Part shown: in pieces, positions 1 through 8,716 of the stretch
Position numbering within the stretch: the stretch's first letter is position 1
Layout of the letters: the number at the start of each line of letters is the position of its first letter
Assembly (NCBI GenBank): GCA_965203435.1
Contig: CBDBCU010000008.1
Coordinates: 62,001-126,000, forward strand
Direction of reading: 5' to 3'
DNA: 64,000 nt
Source: CBDBCU01 sp965203435
GTDB lineage: Bacteria > Chloroflexota > Dehalococcoidia > Lucifugimonadales > UBA3495
Translations under genes and position numbers: made by a program
The notes under the pieces: model-generated
Told to the model about the DNA's origin: nothing
The model's input: only the letters and a program-made list of their open reading frames with translations
Database searches by the model: none

Positions 1-10
1 GCGGGCGGGC

Positions 11-142
11 AGGGCCTTTTAATTGTCGGATTAGTCCCCGATAAATCCATTGGCGGCGAGCTGGTCGCGCCGCCAAGCAAATCTGCGACCAGCTCAAGGG
101 GAACGGGATAATAGACGTCGCGGCGGACAATTAAAAGGCCCT
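11..142. repeat. Nested inverted-repeat element (MITE-like)
   Basis: A 17-bp arm at 11-27 is exactly complementary to 126-142. Inside it an 11-bp arm at 58-68 (GAGCTGGTCGC) pairs with 85-95. The whole stretch could fold into a cruciform-like structure of about 130 bp and contains no convincing gene. It resembles a small non-autonomous element, but no target duplication could be recognised and no second copy was seen in the window. Confidence 0.6.
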
Positions 143-161
143 GGCGGCCCCGCCGCCCCCC

Positions 162-190
162 TTGCCAAGCCTTTCCCCTAATGATAAACT
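162..190 (+). promoter_or_regulatory. Sigma70-type promoter for the RNA ligase gene
   Basis: A TTGCCA box at 162-167 and a TAAACT box at 185-190 are separated by 17 bases. They lie about 30 bases upstream of the RNA ligase start. The match is by eye only. Confidence 0.4.
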
Positions 191-221
191 GTAGCCAAGA
201 CTAACTGAAAGGATTTGCCTT

Positions 222-1322
222 ATGGAATTCGAAGTAAAAGTCGTGGAACTTTCCGAAGTGGTCAAGCACCCGGACGCCGACCTGCTGGAAATTGCCCATA
301 TCCAGGGCTACGACTACCAGTGCGTCGTCCGCAAAGGCCAGCATCAGGCCGGGGAGGCAATGGTCTATATCCCCACCGGGGCTATCGTGCCGGAAACCCT
401 GCTCCAGGAGTTGGGTCTCTGGGACGAAGCCGCCGGCAAAGGCCGCCTGTCCGGCTCCGCCGGCAATCGGCTCACGGCGGTACGCCTGCGCGGGGCCGTA
501 TCCCAGGGCCTGCTGGCGCCGCCGCCGCCGGATGCCCGGATTGGCGATGAAGTGGGCGCGCAAATGGGCATCGTCAAGTACGAGCCGCCCATTCCGGCGG
601 CCATGCAGGGCCAAGCCCTTTCCGCCATCAACCTGACCCCGGACTACGACCTCAGCGACATCAAAAAGTGGCCGCACATCCTCCAGGACGGGGAGTATGT
701 CTATTACACCGAAAAACTCCACGGCACCCTGTCCTGTTTCGGCTACATCCCCGGCCACCGGGACGACCGCCTGGTCAACGGCAGCGCCCTGATTGCCAGC
801 AAGAGTATGCTGGCCCGGGCCAGTTTTATGGAGGCCGAGGAAAACCGCCGCAACCTGTATGTGCAGACCTTTAAGAGCGAGTGGCTGGACAGCGGCAAAT
901 GGGCTGAACTGACCGCTTTTGCCGACCGGGAAAACCAGCCGGTCTATGTCTTTGGCGAAATTTTCGGCCGCGGCGTCCAGCACCTGGCCTACGGCTACGA
1001 ACGGACCAAGGGCTACCGGGTCTTTGACCTCTACCTGGGGCCTCCGGATCAGGGCCGTTTCCTGACCTATCCGGAGTGCTGCGAATGGCTGCGGCCGTTG
1101 GATATTCAACCGGTTCCCCTGCTTTACGAAGGCCCCCATTCCCAGGAGACCCTGCTGCAATATCGGGAGGGCCAGGACATCCTCTCCGGCAGCCATGTGC
1201 GGGAGGGGCTGGTAATCAGCCCGGCCGAGGAACGCCGCGACCGGGAATTGGGCCGGGTCAAGCTGAAAGCCGTATCCGACGGCTACCTGTTCGGCAAAGG
1301 GCAGAAAACCGAGTTCAACTAG
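222..1322 (+). CDS. RNA ligase, DraRnl-like (Rnl5 family)
   Basis: Predicted ATP-dependent RNA ligase of the Deinococcus radiodurans DraRnl type, which seals nicks bearing a 3'-OH RNA strand. Residues 1-130 form the N-terminal OB-fold-like module. The nucleotidyltransferase motifs follow: motif I YTEKLHGT with adenylated Lys165, motif III VYVFGEIFG (241-249), motif IV REGLVIS (327-333) and motif V KLKAVSDGYL (347-356). The 366-residue length fits the family. The start has an AAAGGA ribosome-binding site eight bases upstream. Two unknown genes and a PLD-SNF2 helicase follow on the same strand, so a nucleic-acid repair or defence role is possible. That role is inference. Confidence 0.88.
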   Translation: MEFEVKVVELSEVVKHPDADLLEIAHIQGYDYQCVVRKGQHQAGEAMVYIPTGAIVPETLLQELGLWDEAAGKGRLSGSAGNRLTAVRLRGAVSQGLLAPPPPDARIGDEVGAQMGIVKYEPPIPAAMQGQALSAINLTPDYDLSDIKKWPHILQDGEYVYYTEKLHGTLSCFGYIPGHRDDRLVNGSALIASKSMLARASFMEAEENRRNLYVQTFKSEWLDSGKWAELTAFADRENQPVYVFGEIFGRGVQHLAYGYERTKGYRVFDLYLGPPDQGRFLTYPECCEWLRPLDIQPVPLLYEGPHSQETLLQYREGQDILSGSHVREGLVISPAEERRDRELGRVKLKAVSDGYLFGKGQKTEFN

Positions 1323-1352
1323 AGCCATTGCGCCAGCCCGGAGAGAACCGCT

Positions 1353-1826
1353 ATGTTCCCGGACAGCCCGGAAATGCCCATCCCTCGGGATGATTTGGGT
1401 CAATGGCTTTGGCCCTGGCCGGCCTTGGAGACCAAAGAGTTCTTTGAGTCTCTGGGGGCCGGCTTTGCCGCCGCGCCCGGCCCGCGCCTGGGCGAAGCCA
1501 CTGTCAAATACATCCTGTTCAGCCTGGAGCCGGTCACCGCCGAGGCCGTTTGCAAGCAGCTGCGGGTCGCCGCCCGGGCCCAGCAGCGGCCGCGCTTGAC
1601 CCGCAAGCATACCGAAAGGGTAATCGTCAAAGACGGCATTACCGAAGGCCGTTCCTTTACCTATGCCGAAGTTCCCATTGCCATCACCACCCTGGCCGTA
1701 GTGAAAGAGGAATATGGCATTGACCTGGAACGGGCGGAAGTCGTCCTGCCCCAAGCCGAGCGGGAAACCGGCCGTATGTACCGGATTGACGACTCTCCCG
1801 ACGGGCTGACGGTGGAGCCGCTGTAA
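1353..1826 (+). CDS. Hypothetical protein downstream of RNA ligase
   Basis: A 157-residue protein I do not recognise. The start is preceded by GGAGAG at good spacing and lies 30 bases after the RNA ligase stop, so co-transcription is likely. It has no signal peptide or membrane segment. The middle is basic (about residues 70-95, rich in Arg and Gln). The C-terminal half looks globular, with hydrophobic beta/alpha patterning. Codon usage matches the neighbours. Its function may be tied to the ligase or the helicase of the same cluster, but nothing in the sequence proves this. Confidence 0.7.
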   Translation: MFPDSPEMPIPRDDLGQWLWPWPALETKEFFESLGAGFAAAPGPRLGEATVKYILFSLEPVTAEAVCKQLRVAARAQQRPRLTRKHTERVIVKDGITEGRSFTYAEVPIAITTLAVVKEEYGIDLERAEVVLPQAERETGRMYRIDDSPDGLTVEPL

Positions 1827-1883
1827 TTCCGGGCGGCCCGGAAACCAACCCGCTCCTAACCGGGAGCCAAGAGGAAAACCGCT

Positions 1884-2771
1884 TTGACGACCGACGCCGC
1901 GCCCTCCGACCAGCCCCTGGCTGTATATCCCACGGAAATCAACACCTGCCTCCAGTTCGGGATGGACACCCCGGAACTGGTCCACCACGCCTTTATGCTG
2001 GGCCGCCGGGAGCAGTCCCGCCCGTTGCCCTGCGCCGCCTGCGGCCGCAGCGTCCCTCCGGCGGAGGGTCTCTACACCTGCATTTTCTGCCGCCGAGATT
2101 TGTGCGCCCCCTGCCTGGAAACGGACGGCTACGCGCCGGAGGAACCCCGCTTTATGGTCGCCGACCTGGCCCGCCGGGAATTCCTGATTCGGGAAATGAA
2201 AGAGCAGGCTTTCAATGTCCAGAGCGGGGAATGCGGCCAATGCCGCCGGCCGATGGCCGGCATTGAGGAAGCCTCGATAATGCGCGGCCCCGCCGGCCCG
2301 CTGCTGCTCTGCGACTATCCCTGCGCCGCCCAGGCTATGGGCGTGGATCAGACCCCGCCGCCGGGCATTTATACCCCGGAAATCATCCGCATCGTCGCCG
2401 ACCCACGGCACGGCGAGCCGCAGGACTGGCTGAATGTCCACTATGAAATGGGCCTGCCCAAAGAAAGCGATGAGGTCTGGTCTCAAGCCGACTGCCGCTT
2501 TGCCGCCGCCATCTATGCCGACCCGGAACGCTGGGAGTTCTTTGCCGAGTGCATCGATTGCCACAACATTCCGCCGCGGCCGCACAAATGGCATCAAGCC
2601 TACTTTTTTCTCCGGCCCAAAGGCAGCGCCGGCGACCGCGCGCAACACCTCAATGCCCAGTCCCTGATGGATCGGCTGGGCTACCCGGACCTCTATCCCC
2701 TACCCGGCATCTCCGTAGAGTACGCCGACCCCGGCTGCCTGGACTACTACGGCATCCACCGGCGGAAGTAA
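1884..2771 (+). CDS. Cys-rich (zinc-finger-like) hypothetical protein
   Basis: A 295-residue protein starting at TTG. Residues 45-75 hold a run of CxxC pairs (CAACG, CIFCRRDLCAPC) that look like a treble-clef or B-box-type zinc site. A further CGQC pair lies near residue 118. The rest is a soluble alpha/beta protein of unknown family. It is third in a same-strand cluster with the RNA ligase, 57 bases after the preceding stop. The zinc site suggests nucleic-acid or protein binding, which is inference. The TTG start is the first in-frame option and lacks a strong ribosome-binding site. Confidence 0.65.
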   Translation: MTTDAAPSDQPLAVYPTEINTCLQFGMDTPELVHHAFMLGRREQSRPLPCAACGRSVPPAEGLYTCIFCRRDLCAPCLETDGYAPEEPRFMVADLARREFLIREMKEQAFNVQSGECGQCRRPMAGIEEASIMRGPAGPLLLCDYPCAAQAMGVDQTPPPGIYTPEIIRIVADPRHGEPQDWLNVHYEMGLPKESDEVWSQADCRFAAAIYADPERWEFFAECIDCHNIPPRPHKWHQAYFFLRPKGSAGDRAQHLNAQSLMDRLGYPDLYPLPGISVEYADPGCLDYYGIHRRK

Positions 2772-2966
2772 GGGCAACGACCGCCGGGGGTAGTTGCCCG
2801 TATGAATCCCCGAATATCCGAGACGGTTGCGGTAATTGTCAGCATCATCCTGGCGGCCGGCGGCCGGGATAGGCAATTGCCCATTCCAATCCCGGGTATT
2901 TACAAGGGGCAGCGCCCAGGGTAAAATTGCCGCAACGACCACAAACCTAGACGCAGGAGCAGGGCA

Positions 2967-5900
2967 ATGACCGATCCCAACCGGTTGATTGACAACCGCC
3001 ACGGCAACACCGTAGCCCTCAGTCTCAAAGCGGCCCTCCAACCTCAGGATCAGATTGACCTGGTATCCGCCTACTTCAGCGTCAACGGATACCAGCAGCT
3101 GGCCGACCAACTGGATCAGTCCAGCCTGGTCCGTTTTCTGTTCGGGGAGCCGAGCTCGGTCAACAATCCTAACCCCGGCCAGAACGCTACCCAGTCCTTC
3201 AGCATCGCCGAAACCGGCCTGTTGCCCAGCCAGAAAATGGAACAGAAAGAATCCGCCCGCCAGTGCGCCCAGTGGCTGAAAAAGCCGGAAGTCCAGGTCA
3301 AGTCGGTCAAGAACCAGCGGTTCCTGCACGGCAAAATGTATCTGGTTTCCAGCGGCCGCAAACCCAAAGTCGGCATTATCGGCAGTTCCAACTTCACCGC
3401 CCGCGGCCTCGGTGCTGTGGACAGCAGCTCGAACGCCAATCTGGAAATCAACCTGGCTACCAACCAACCCCAAGTTCTGGGCCAGATGCAGGAATGGTTT
3501 AACGACCTCTGGAACGATCCGGCCCACACCCAGGATGTGAAGGCCGAAGTCCTGGCCGCCTTGGCCCGGATTCAGCGGGAACATTCGCCGGAGCTTATCT
3601 ATTTCAAGACCCTCTACGAGCTGTTCCGCAAGGAATTGGCGGAACGTGAAGCCACCCAGCAGCGGATGCAGACCGTCGGCTTTGACCAGACCAAAATCTG
3701 GAAAACCCTTTACGGGTTCCAGCGGGATGGCGTAAACGCTCTTTTGACCAAGCTGGATAAGCATAACGGCTGCATTCTTGCCGATGGCGTAGGGCTGGGC
3801 AAAACCTACACCGCCCTGGGCGTAATCAAATACCACGAACTCCGCAACGAGCGGGTTCTGGTCCTCTGCCCCAAACGGCTCAATCTGAACTGGGCCCGTT
3901 ATCAGGCCAAGTACGACGCGGACAGCAACCCCTTGGCGCAAGACCGGCTGCAGTACACGCTACTCAACCACAGCGACCTTCTGAAAACGACCGGCAAGAT
4001 CGAAGGCATCGCGGCCAAAGATTTCAACTTCAGTGACTATGACCTGGTGGTCATCGACGAGTCCCACAACTTCCGAAATCACGGAATCGCCTACAACAAG
4101 CTCCTCGATCAGGTCATCCAGAGGGGCGGCAACACCAAAGTTCTGCTGCTGTCGGCCACGCCGGTCAACAACGCCCTTACCGACCTCCAGAACCAGATTG
4201 ACCTGATGACCAAAGACCGCCAAGACGCCTTTAACGACGCGCTGGACATTCCCAGCGTCCGCGAGCTGCTCCAAGAGGAGCAGAGCAAGTTTAAGCAGTG
4301 GCAAAAGGAGCCGCCGGATTCCCGGCAAAAACTCCCGGAGCTGCTCAGCCCGGAGCTGGTCAACCTGTTGGAAGCAATTTCCATAGCCCGCTCCCGCCAG
4401 CACATCAAAGATTCCTACTCCGCCGACCTGAAAGAGTTCGGCGCTTTCCCGCAACGGGCCAATCCGGAAAGCCGCGCCCCGGCCCTGGCGATCCCCGGCC
4501 GCAACGCGGCCCAAGCGGACTATGCCCAAATCGCCGAAACCATCTGCCAAATGACGCTGGCCGTATATAAACCGGCCCACTACCTCACTAAGCCCAGCCA
4601 ACCGCCCCCGACCAAAGGCGGGCAAAACCAGCTCGCCGGGATGGGCCACGACGAGCGGCAGCAGCACACCGAAATCTACCTGACCGGCATCCAGAAAACC
4701 ATCTTTCTGAAAAGGCTGGAAAGCTCCATCCCGGCTTTCAACCAAACCCTGGGCAAAGCCATCGTCAAGATGGAAAACCTTATCCGCAAGCTCGATCGGT
4801 TCGAGCGGCAAGGCCGCCGCGCTGGAACCGTCCTGCCGGACAGCGATTATTTGTTGGAAGCGGACACCTTGGAGGAGGAGCAGGAACTCCTGGGTTTCGC
4901 TGACCTGGAGAACGCGCTGGAGCAGCAGGTCCAGAGCGGAAAGCATACCTATGACTTGGCCGCTATGGACACCAATCGTTGGCTGCGGGATCTCAAAAGC
5001 GACCGGGATCTGCTCCAGGGCATCCAAAGCATAACCGACGCAATTAACCCGGATCGGGATGGCAAGCTGACCGACCTGAAAAAGGTTATCCGCCGCCAGG
5101 CGCGCAAAACCGGCCCGGCCCGCAAGCTGCTGGTTTTCACCACTTACAAGGACACGGCCGAGTACCTGTACGCCAGTCTGCTGCCCCTCTGCCGTCAGCT
5201 GAAAATGAACCCTGCTATGGTCAGCGGTTCCGACAACAAGTCGCCGCAGCAAGGGAACCCTTCCGTCAAGAAGTCCTACGAGGATATCCTCGACCGGTTC
5301 GCGCCGGAGGCCCGCAGTGCTAACCGGCAACAAAAAGAGGCCGGGATTGACCTGCTCATCGCCACCGACTGCATTTCCGAGGGGCAGAACCTGCAAGACT
5401 GCAATACCGTGGTCAACTACGACATCCACTGGAACCCGGTGCGGCTGATCCAGCGCTTTGGCCGGGTCGACCGCATCGGCAGCAAACATCAGGAAGTGCG
5501 GATGGTCAACTACTGGCCGACCGAATCCCTGGAAACCTACCTGGGACTCCAATCAAGGGTTATGAACAAGGGGCAGTTGGTCGACTTCGTCGGCGGGGAA
5601 AAGGCCGATGCCCTGACTGCCGGCCAAGACTTTCGGGCCAGGCAGCTCAAGAAAATGCAGACCCAAATCCCGGAAATGGAGGAGATGAGCGAAGGCCCCG
5701 ACCTCAACGAACTCTCCTTGGATCAGTATCTCGACGAACTGCTGCGTTTCCTCCAAAGCCGCCGCAAGGAACTGGAAGCCGTGCCGAACGGCTCCTACGC
5801 CGTAGTGGACAACTCAAAGCTGGGGGCCTATCATCCCGGCGCTATTTTCCTGTTCCGCGAAAAGAGTGGGGACAACCCGGAACAACCGGCCGGGCAATGC

Positions 5901-6614
5901 CGACTGGTTTATGCCGCGGACAGCCGCCGGCCGGGTAGCCACCACGAAACCATCCACGCTTTCCGCGAGGCCGCCGCCGGAATTGCCAAGCCCATAAACG
6001 AACTCTGCGACCGGTTCAACCAGGAAACCAAGCAGGGCAAGGATATGTCCGCTTACGACCGGCTGCTCCAGGGCGCGCTGGCCGCCGGGAACGACAGCGA
6101 CCTTTTGTCCCAGCCGGAAGTCAGCGCCGTTGCAACGGCAGATTCGGCCGCCGCGCCTGAATACGAACTCGTTACCTGGCTAGCCATCTTGGATCAGAAC
6201 CCGGCCGCTGCGGCCCGGCCGCAGCCGCGCCGGAAAGCCGCCGCCCCGGCCGCCGCGCCCTCGGCCGAGCTGTCCTGGAATTGGACGGTAGAACTGCCGC
6301 CATCCGTGGCAGTAAAACTTACCACCTATTCCCACGGCGATGTCCCCAACCTTACCGAAAACCAGCTTTATGATGCGGCGCGCCGACACCGGGCGGTCAA
6401 ACAATCCGCCCGGGAGCAGGCCAAATATGTCCTGGCCGTCCACCAGGACAAAGTCGTTGCGGTATATGAACCGCTGCGGTGGCGCCGGGTTCCGAACGAA
6501 AACCGGATATACTCCTTTACCGGAAAGCCGGCCCCGGCCGCCATCCGGAAGCAGTATATCGGCCAGGACTATCCGATGGGCCGCCCGGGAGTTCGCTATA
6601 TCAACATCCCCTAA
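2967..6614 (+). CDS. PLD-domain SNF2 helicase (HepA-like)
   Basis: A 1215-residue ATP-dependent translocase with an N-terminal phospholipase-D-like domain. The HKD-type half site is H121-x-K123 followed by GSSNFT (139-144). The SF2 core follows: Walker A DGVGLGKT (273-280), DESH (364-367), SAT (396-398) and motif VI QRFGRVDRIG near residue 830. A C-terminal domain after about residue 1100 resembles PUA-like modules seen on some restriction-type helicases, but this is tentative. The start has a GCAGGAGC ribosome-binding site. Proteins with this PLD-SNF2 layout are common in defence islands as solitary genes. Here it follows an RNA ligase cluster after a 195-base gap. Confidence 0.88.
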   Translation: MTDPNRLIDNRHGNTVALSLKAALQPQDQIDLVSAYFSVNGYQQLADQLDQSSLVRFLFGEPSSVNNPNPGQNATQSFSIAETGLLPSQKMEQKESARQCAQWLKKPEVQVKSVKNQRFLHGKMYLVSSGRKPKVGIIGSSNFTARGLGAVDSSSNANLEINLATNQPQVLGQMQEWFNDLWNDPAHTQDVKAEVLAALARIQREHSPELIYFKTLYELFRKELAEREATQQRMQTVGFDQTKIWKTLYGFQRDGVNALLTKLDKHNGCILADGVGLGKTYTALGVIKYHELRNERVLVLCPKRLNLNWARYQAKYDADSNPLAQDRLQYTLLNHSDLLKTTGKIEGIAAKDFNFSDYDLVVIDESHNFRNHGIAYNKLLDQVIQRGGNTKVLLLSATPVNNALTDLQNQIDLMTKDRQDAFNDALDIPSVRELLQEEQSKFKQWQKEPPDSRQKLPELLSPELVNLLEAISIARSRQHIKDSYSADLKEFGAFPQRANPESRAPALAIPGRNAAQADYAQIAETICQMTLAVYKPAHYLTKPSQPPPTKGGQNQLAGMGHDERQQHTEIYLTGIQKTIFLKRLESSIPAFNQTLGKAIVKMENLIRKLDRFERQGRRAGTVLPDSDYLLEADTLEEEQELLGFADLENALEQQVQSGKHTYDLAAMDTNRWLRDLKSDRDLLQGIQSITDAINPDRDGKLTDLKKVIRRQARKTGPARKLLVFTTYKDTAEYLYASLLPLCRQLKMNPAMVSGSDNKSPQQGNPSVKKSYEDILDRFAPEARSANRQQKEAGIDLLIATDCISEGQNLQDCNTVVNYDIHWNPVRLIQRFGRVDRIGSKHQEVRMVNYWPTESLETYLGLQSRVMNKGQLVDFVGGEKADALTAGQDFRARQLKKMQTQIPEMEEMSEGPDLNELSLDQYLDELLRFLQSRRKELEAVPNGSYAVVDNSKLGAYHPGAIFLFREKSGDNPEQPAGQCRLVYAADSRRPGSHHETIHAFREAAAGIAKPINELCDRFNQETKQGKDMSAYDRLLQGALAAGNDSDLLSQPEVSAVATADSAAAPEYELVTWLAILDQNPAAAARPQPRRKAAAPAAAPSAELSWNWTVELPPSVAVKLTTYSHGDVPNLTENQLYDAARRHRAVKQSAREQAKYVLAVHQDKVVAVYEPLRWRRVPNENRIYSFTGKPAPAAIRKQYIGQDYPMGRPGVRYINIP

Positions 6615-6743
6615 GGCCGCCGCCGGCAAAGCTCCGGAAGCCGGCCCTAGCCCTAGGGCCGGATTCCGGAGAAACCGGCTTACAAGCAACTCTCCATCAA
6701 TCTACCCCTCCTTTGGTAAAAAGCCGGAGCTCCGAGTTAATTC

Positions 6744-7232
6744 TCACCCGGCCGCTTGGATACACTGTTCCAGCAAATCCAGGGCGGCTTGGGCAAAAGT
6801 CCACATATTGGCCTCCCGGTCGGCGCGGCCGGTTTCCAGGGTGATAACCCGTTCCACCGGGCCGGCGACGGCGATGCAGGCGTGGCCGGCGGCGTCGCCA
6901 TAGCGATTGCCGGTAGGGCCGCTGGCCCCGGTTTCGCTCAACGCCCAGGTCGTTTCCAGCTTTTCCCGGATCGTACGGGCGTTCAGCTGAGCGTAGGGTT
7001 CGCTGCTGGCCCGCAGTCCTTCCATCGCGGAATCCGGCACCGCCAGCAGGCCCCGGTGGGCGGTGCGGGTATAGACCACCGCCCCGCCCACATAGTAGGC
7101 CGAAGCCCCCGGCACGGCGACCAGAGCGGCGGAAATCAGCCCCCCGCAAGCCGACTCTGACACGGCCAAAGTTCCCCCGGTTTCCTTGAGCAAAGCCCCC
7201 ACGGACGCGGACAAGGCAGTTAATTCGGGCAT
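6744..7232 (-). CDS. CinA-family nicotinamide-nucleotide amidohydrolase
   Basis: A stand-alone CinA C-terminal (PncC-type) domain of 162 residues, expected to deamidate nicotinamide mononucleotide in NAD recycling. The family signature is visible as AVSESACGGLISA (about residues 23-35, with Ser/Ala in place of the usual Cys-Thr), then GGAVVYT and the glycine-rich SGPTGNRYGDAAGH. There is no N-terminal MoCF-like domain. It lies convergent to the helicase and just upstream of a repeat region. The start has CAAAGGAGGGA upstream. Confidence 0.88.
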   Translation of the reverse strand: MPELTALSASVGALLKETGGTLAVSESACGGLISAALVAVPGASAYYVGGAVVYTRTAHRGLLAVPDSAMEGLRASSEPYAQLNARTIREKLETTWALSETGASGPTGNRYGDAAGHACIAVAGPVERVITLETGRADREANMWTFAQAALDLLEQCIQAAG

Positions 7233-7348
7233 AATTCAATCCCTCCTTTGTAGGATATGGGGATGGGTTTCTGTTCCGGCGTCTATCATTCCGGCAACCG
7301 GCTCCGGACTACCTGGCAACCGGCCTACCGTCATTCCCTGCCCCCTTA

Positions 7349-7451
7349 CCGTCATTCCCGCGTAAGCGGGAATCCAGAACGGCGCTACCTTATGACACCG
7401 CATCCTCGGCAAGCCACCTCTGGATTCCCGCTTACGCGGGAATGACGGTAG
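7349..7451. repeat. REP1 palindromic repeat copy
   Basis: The left arm starts CCGTCATTCCCGCGTAAGCG and the right arm is its inverse, ending GGGAATGACGGTAG. Each arm itself folds into a CCCGC-gtaa-GCGGG hairpin. A partial extra arm lies at 7327-7339. This copy occupies the gap between the CinA gene and the next small gene. Confidence 0.85.
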
Positions 7452-7521
7452 GGGGCCGGATTGACGGTAGGGCGGCCGGAAGGACGGTTTCCCTAGGCAA
7501 TTGCCCGGCCGCCGGCCCGGG

Positions 7522-7692
7522 TCAGTCCCGAAAGGTTTTGCGGAATCGCATTACGAAAATAATCACCAGGACGATGATGATGACGGCCAGCAGCAGGGCG
7601 CCGGGCCGGCCGGGCAGCCAAGCCCGGGTCAGGGCAAAGAGGGCCAGCAGCAGCAACGGCAAACCCAGCCACAAAGCATGGTTTAAGTGCAT
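7522..7692 (-). CDS. Small two-TM membrane protein
   Basis: A 56-residue protein starting at MHLNHALW. Two hydrophobic segments (LGLPLLLLALFALT and LLLAVIIIVLVIIFVM) are joined by a short Arg/Pro-containing turn, and the tail is basic (RFRKTF). The longer frame upstream, reaching 7818, runs into repeat DNA and is not supported. No family was recognised. Confidence is moderate because the ribosome-binding site is weak. Confidence 0.5.
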   Translation of the reverse strand: MHLNHALWLGLPLLLLALFALTRAWLPGRPGALLLAVIIIVLVIIFVMRFRKTFRD

Positions 7693-7988
7693 TGTATCAT
7701 CCCGCCTTAAAGGTTTTGCCGGGTTATAAACCCGTTCCTCCGGGCTATAGTATATAGCAATCGTCAATTTCCCCTCCCTTTCTACCGTCCTTCCCGCCCT
7801 AAGGGGAGACGGATTCAAACAGGGCTAGACCGGATATTTTGCCGGATTAGAACGGTAGTGGCCGCCCCCACCGTCATTCCCGCGTAAGCGGGAATCCCGA
7901 CGGTACTGCCTATAATGCCGCAGTCTTGACAAGCAACCGCCGGATTCCCGCTTACGCGGGTTCTGTTGCATTTTGCTGGGGGGGGGAT

Positions 7989-8156
7989 TTACTCACCTTC
8001 GCCCCAGCGGATAGGCATACTCTGCCTACCACAAGACCCGCACCACACCGGGATAGACAGGGCGTCCCAAGGTAGCTCGCCACCGCAAGCACCGCATATA
8101 ACGATGGCCTGCGTCTTACGCCTCAGCAACTTGTTTAGGAATACCCGAATGTCCAT
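7989..8156 (-). CDS. Small zinc-ribbon cargo protein of the IS
   Basis: A 55-residue protein with two CxxC pairs (CGAC and CGSC) that form a likely zinc ribbon, preceded by a short basic helix (LNKLLRRK). Its ATG lies three bases after the stop of the upstream cargo gene, so the two are likely translationally coupled. It lies entirely inside the insertion sequence. Function unknown; nucleic-acid binding is a guess from the ribbon. Confidence 0.6.
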   Translation of the reverse strand: MDIRVFLNKLLRRKTQAIVICGACGGELPWDALSIPVWCGSCGRQSMPIRWGEGE

Positions 8157-8158
8157 CG

Positions 8159-8716
8159 CTAATCCTCCTCCAAGAAGTACCATTCCCCGGAATAATCGGC
8201 CTTTTCCCGATAGGCGATTTCCCTCTTGTACGCCTGCCGGATGGCCTCGATAGAAACCCCGTACTTCCTTGCCAACTCGTGCTGGGGGGTTCCGCTCTCG
8301 TCTTGGATTTCCGCTACCTCGTCCGCAGTCAGTTCTTTTACCGCAACGGCCTCCTCATCCGTGTCGGATACTCGTCCTTCTACCCGCATACTAGCCAGGT
8401 CAGGACGGGGAATCCAAATAGCGTCAGCCTCGCAAACCGCGCCTCCTATCGCAGCAGCGCCGCTTTCATAAGCCGCCGCTGCCTCCTCGTCCGTTTCGCA
8501 ATAGCGGATGGTATCCGGGTCGATGGACAAAATGATAACCCTGGGGTCATCATTGTCGGGGTTCATAAAAGACCCCGCACTGTCAGCATCCGTGCTGACC
8601 CAAAGACCAGGTTCGGAAAAAGGATACGGGTCGTCAAAACTCGGAAAGGACGGCCCCACTTCCGCATCGGGGAAGGGCCGGCTGGCCCCGTGGTAAACCG
8701 TTATTTTTTTCGGCAT
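8159..8716 (-). CDS. IS cargo protein: ART-like domain plus HTH (tentative)
   Basis: An in-frame internal ATG at 8716 has a textbook AAGGAGG eight bases upstream, so this 185-residue product can be made independently of the transposase. Its N-terminal half (VYHGAS, then GLWVSTDADSAGSF and VIILSIDP) has the spacing of ADP-ribosyltransferase-like folds of the lyHGt...G-w-St...A type. The C-terminal 60 residues (PQHELARKYGVSIEAIRQ) form a clear helix-turn-helix. The ART assignment is a weak motif-based guess. The HTH is better supported. The middle is acidic, with a run of Ala and Glu. Confidence 0.55.
   Translation of the reverse strand: MPKKITVYHGASRPFPDAEVGPSFPSFDDPYPFSEPGLWVSTDADSAGSFMNPDNDDPRVIILSIDPDTIRYCETDEEAAAAYESGAAAIGGAVCEADAIWIPRPDLASMRVEGRVSDTDEEAVAVKELTADEVAEIQDESGTPQHELARKYGVSIEAIRQAYKREIAYREKADYSGEWYFLEED

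Noticed and set aside
201..2648. Long minus-strand frame of 815 codons opposite the RNA ligase and its neighbours
   Set aside because: It is the antisense shadow of well-supported plus-strand genes in GC-rich DNA; it is Gly/Ala/Arg-rich with no motifs or ribosome-binding site.
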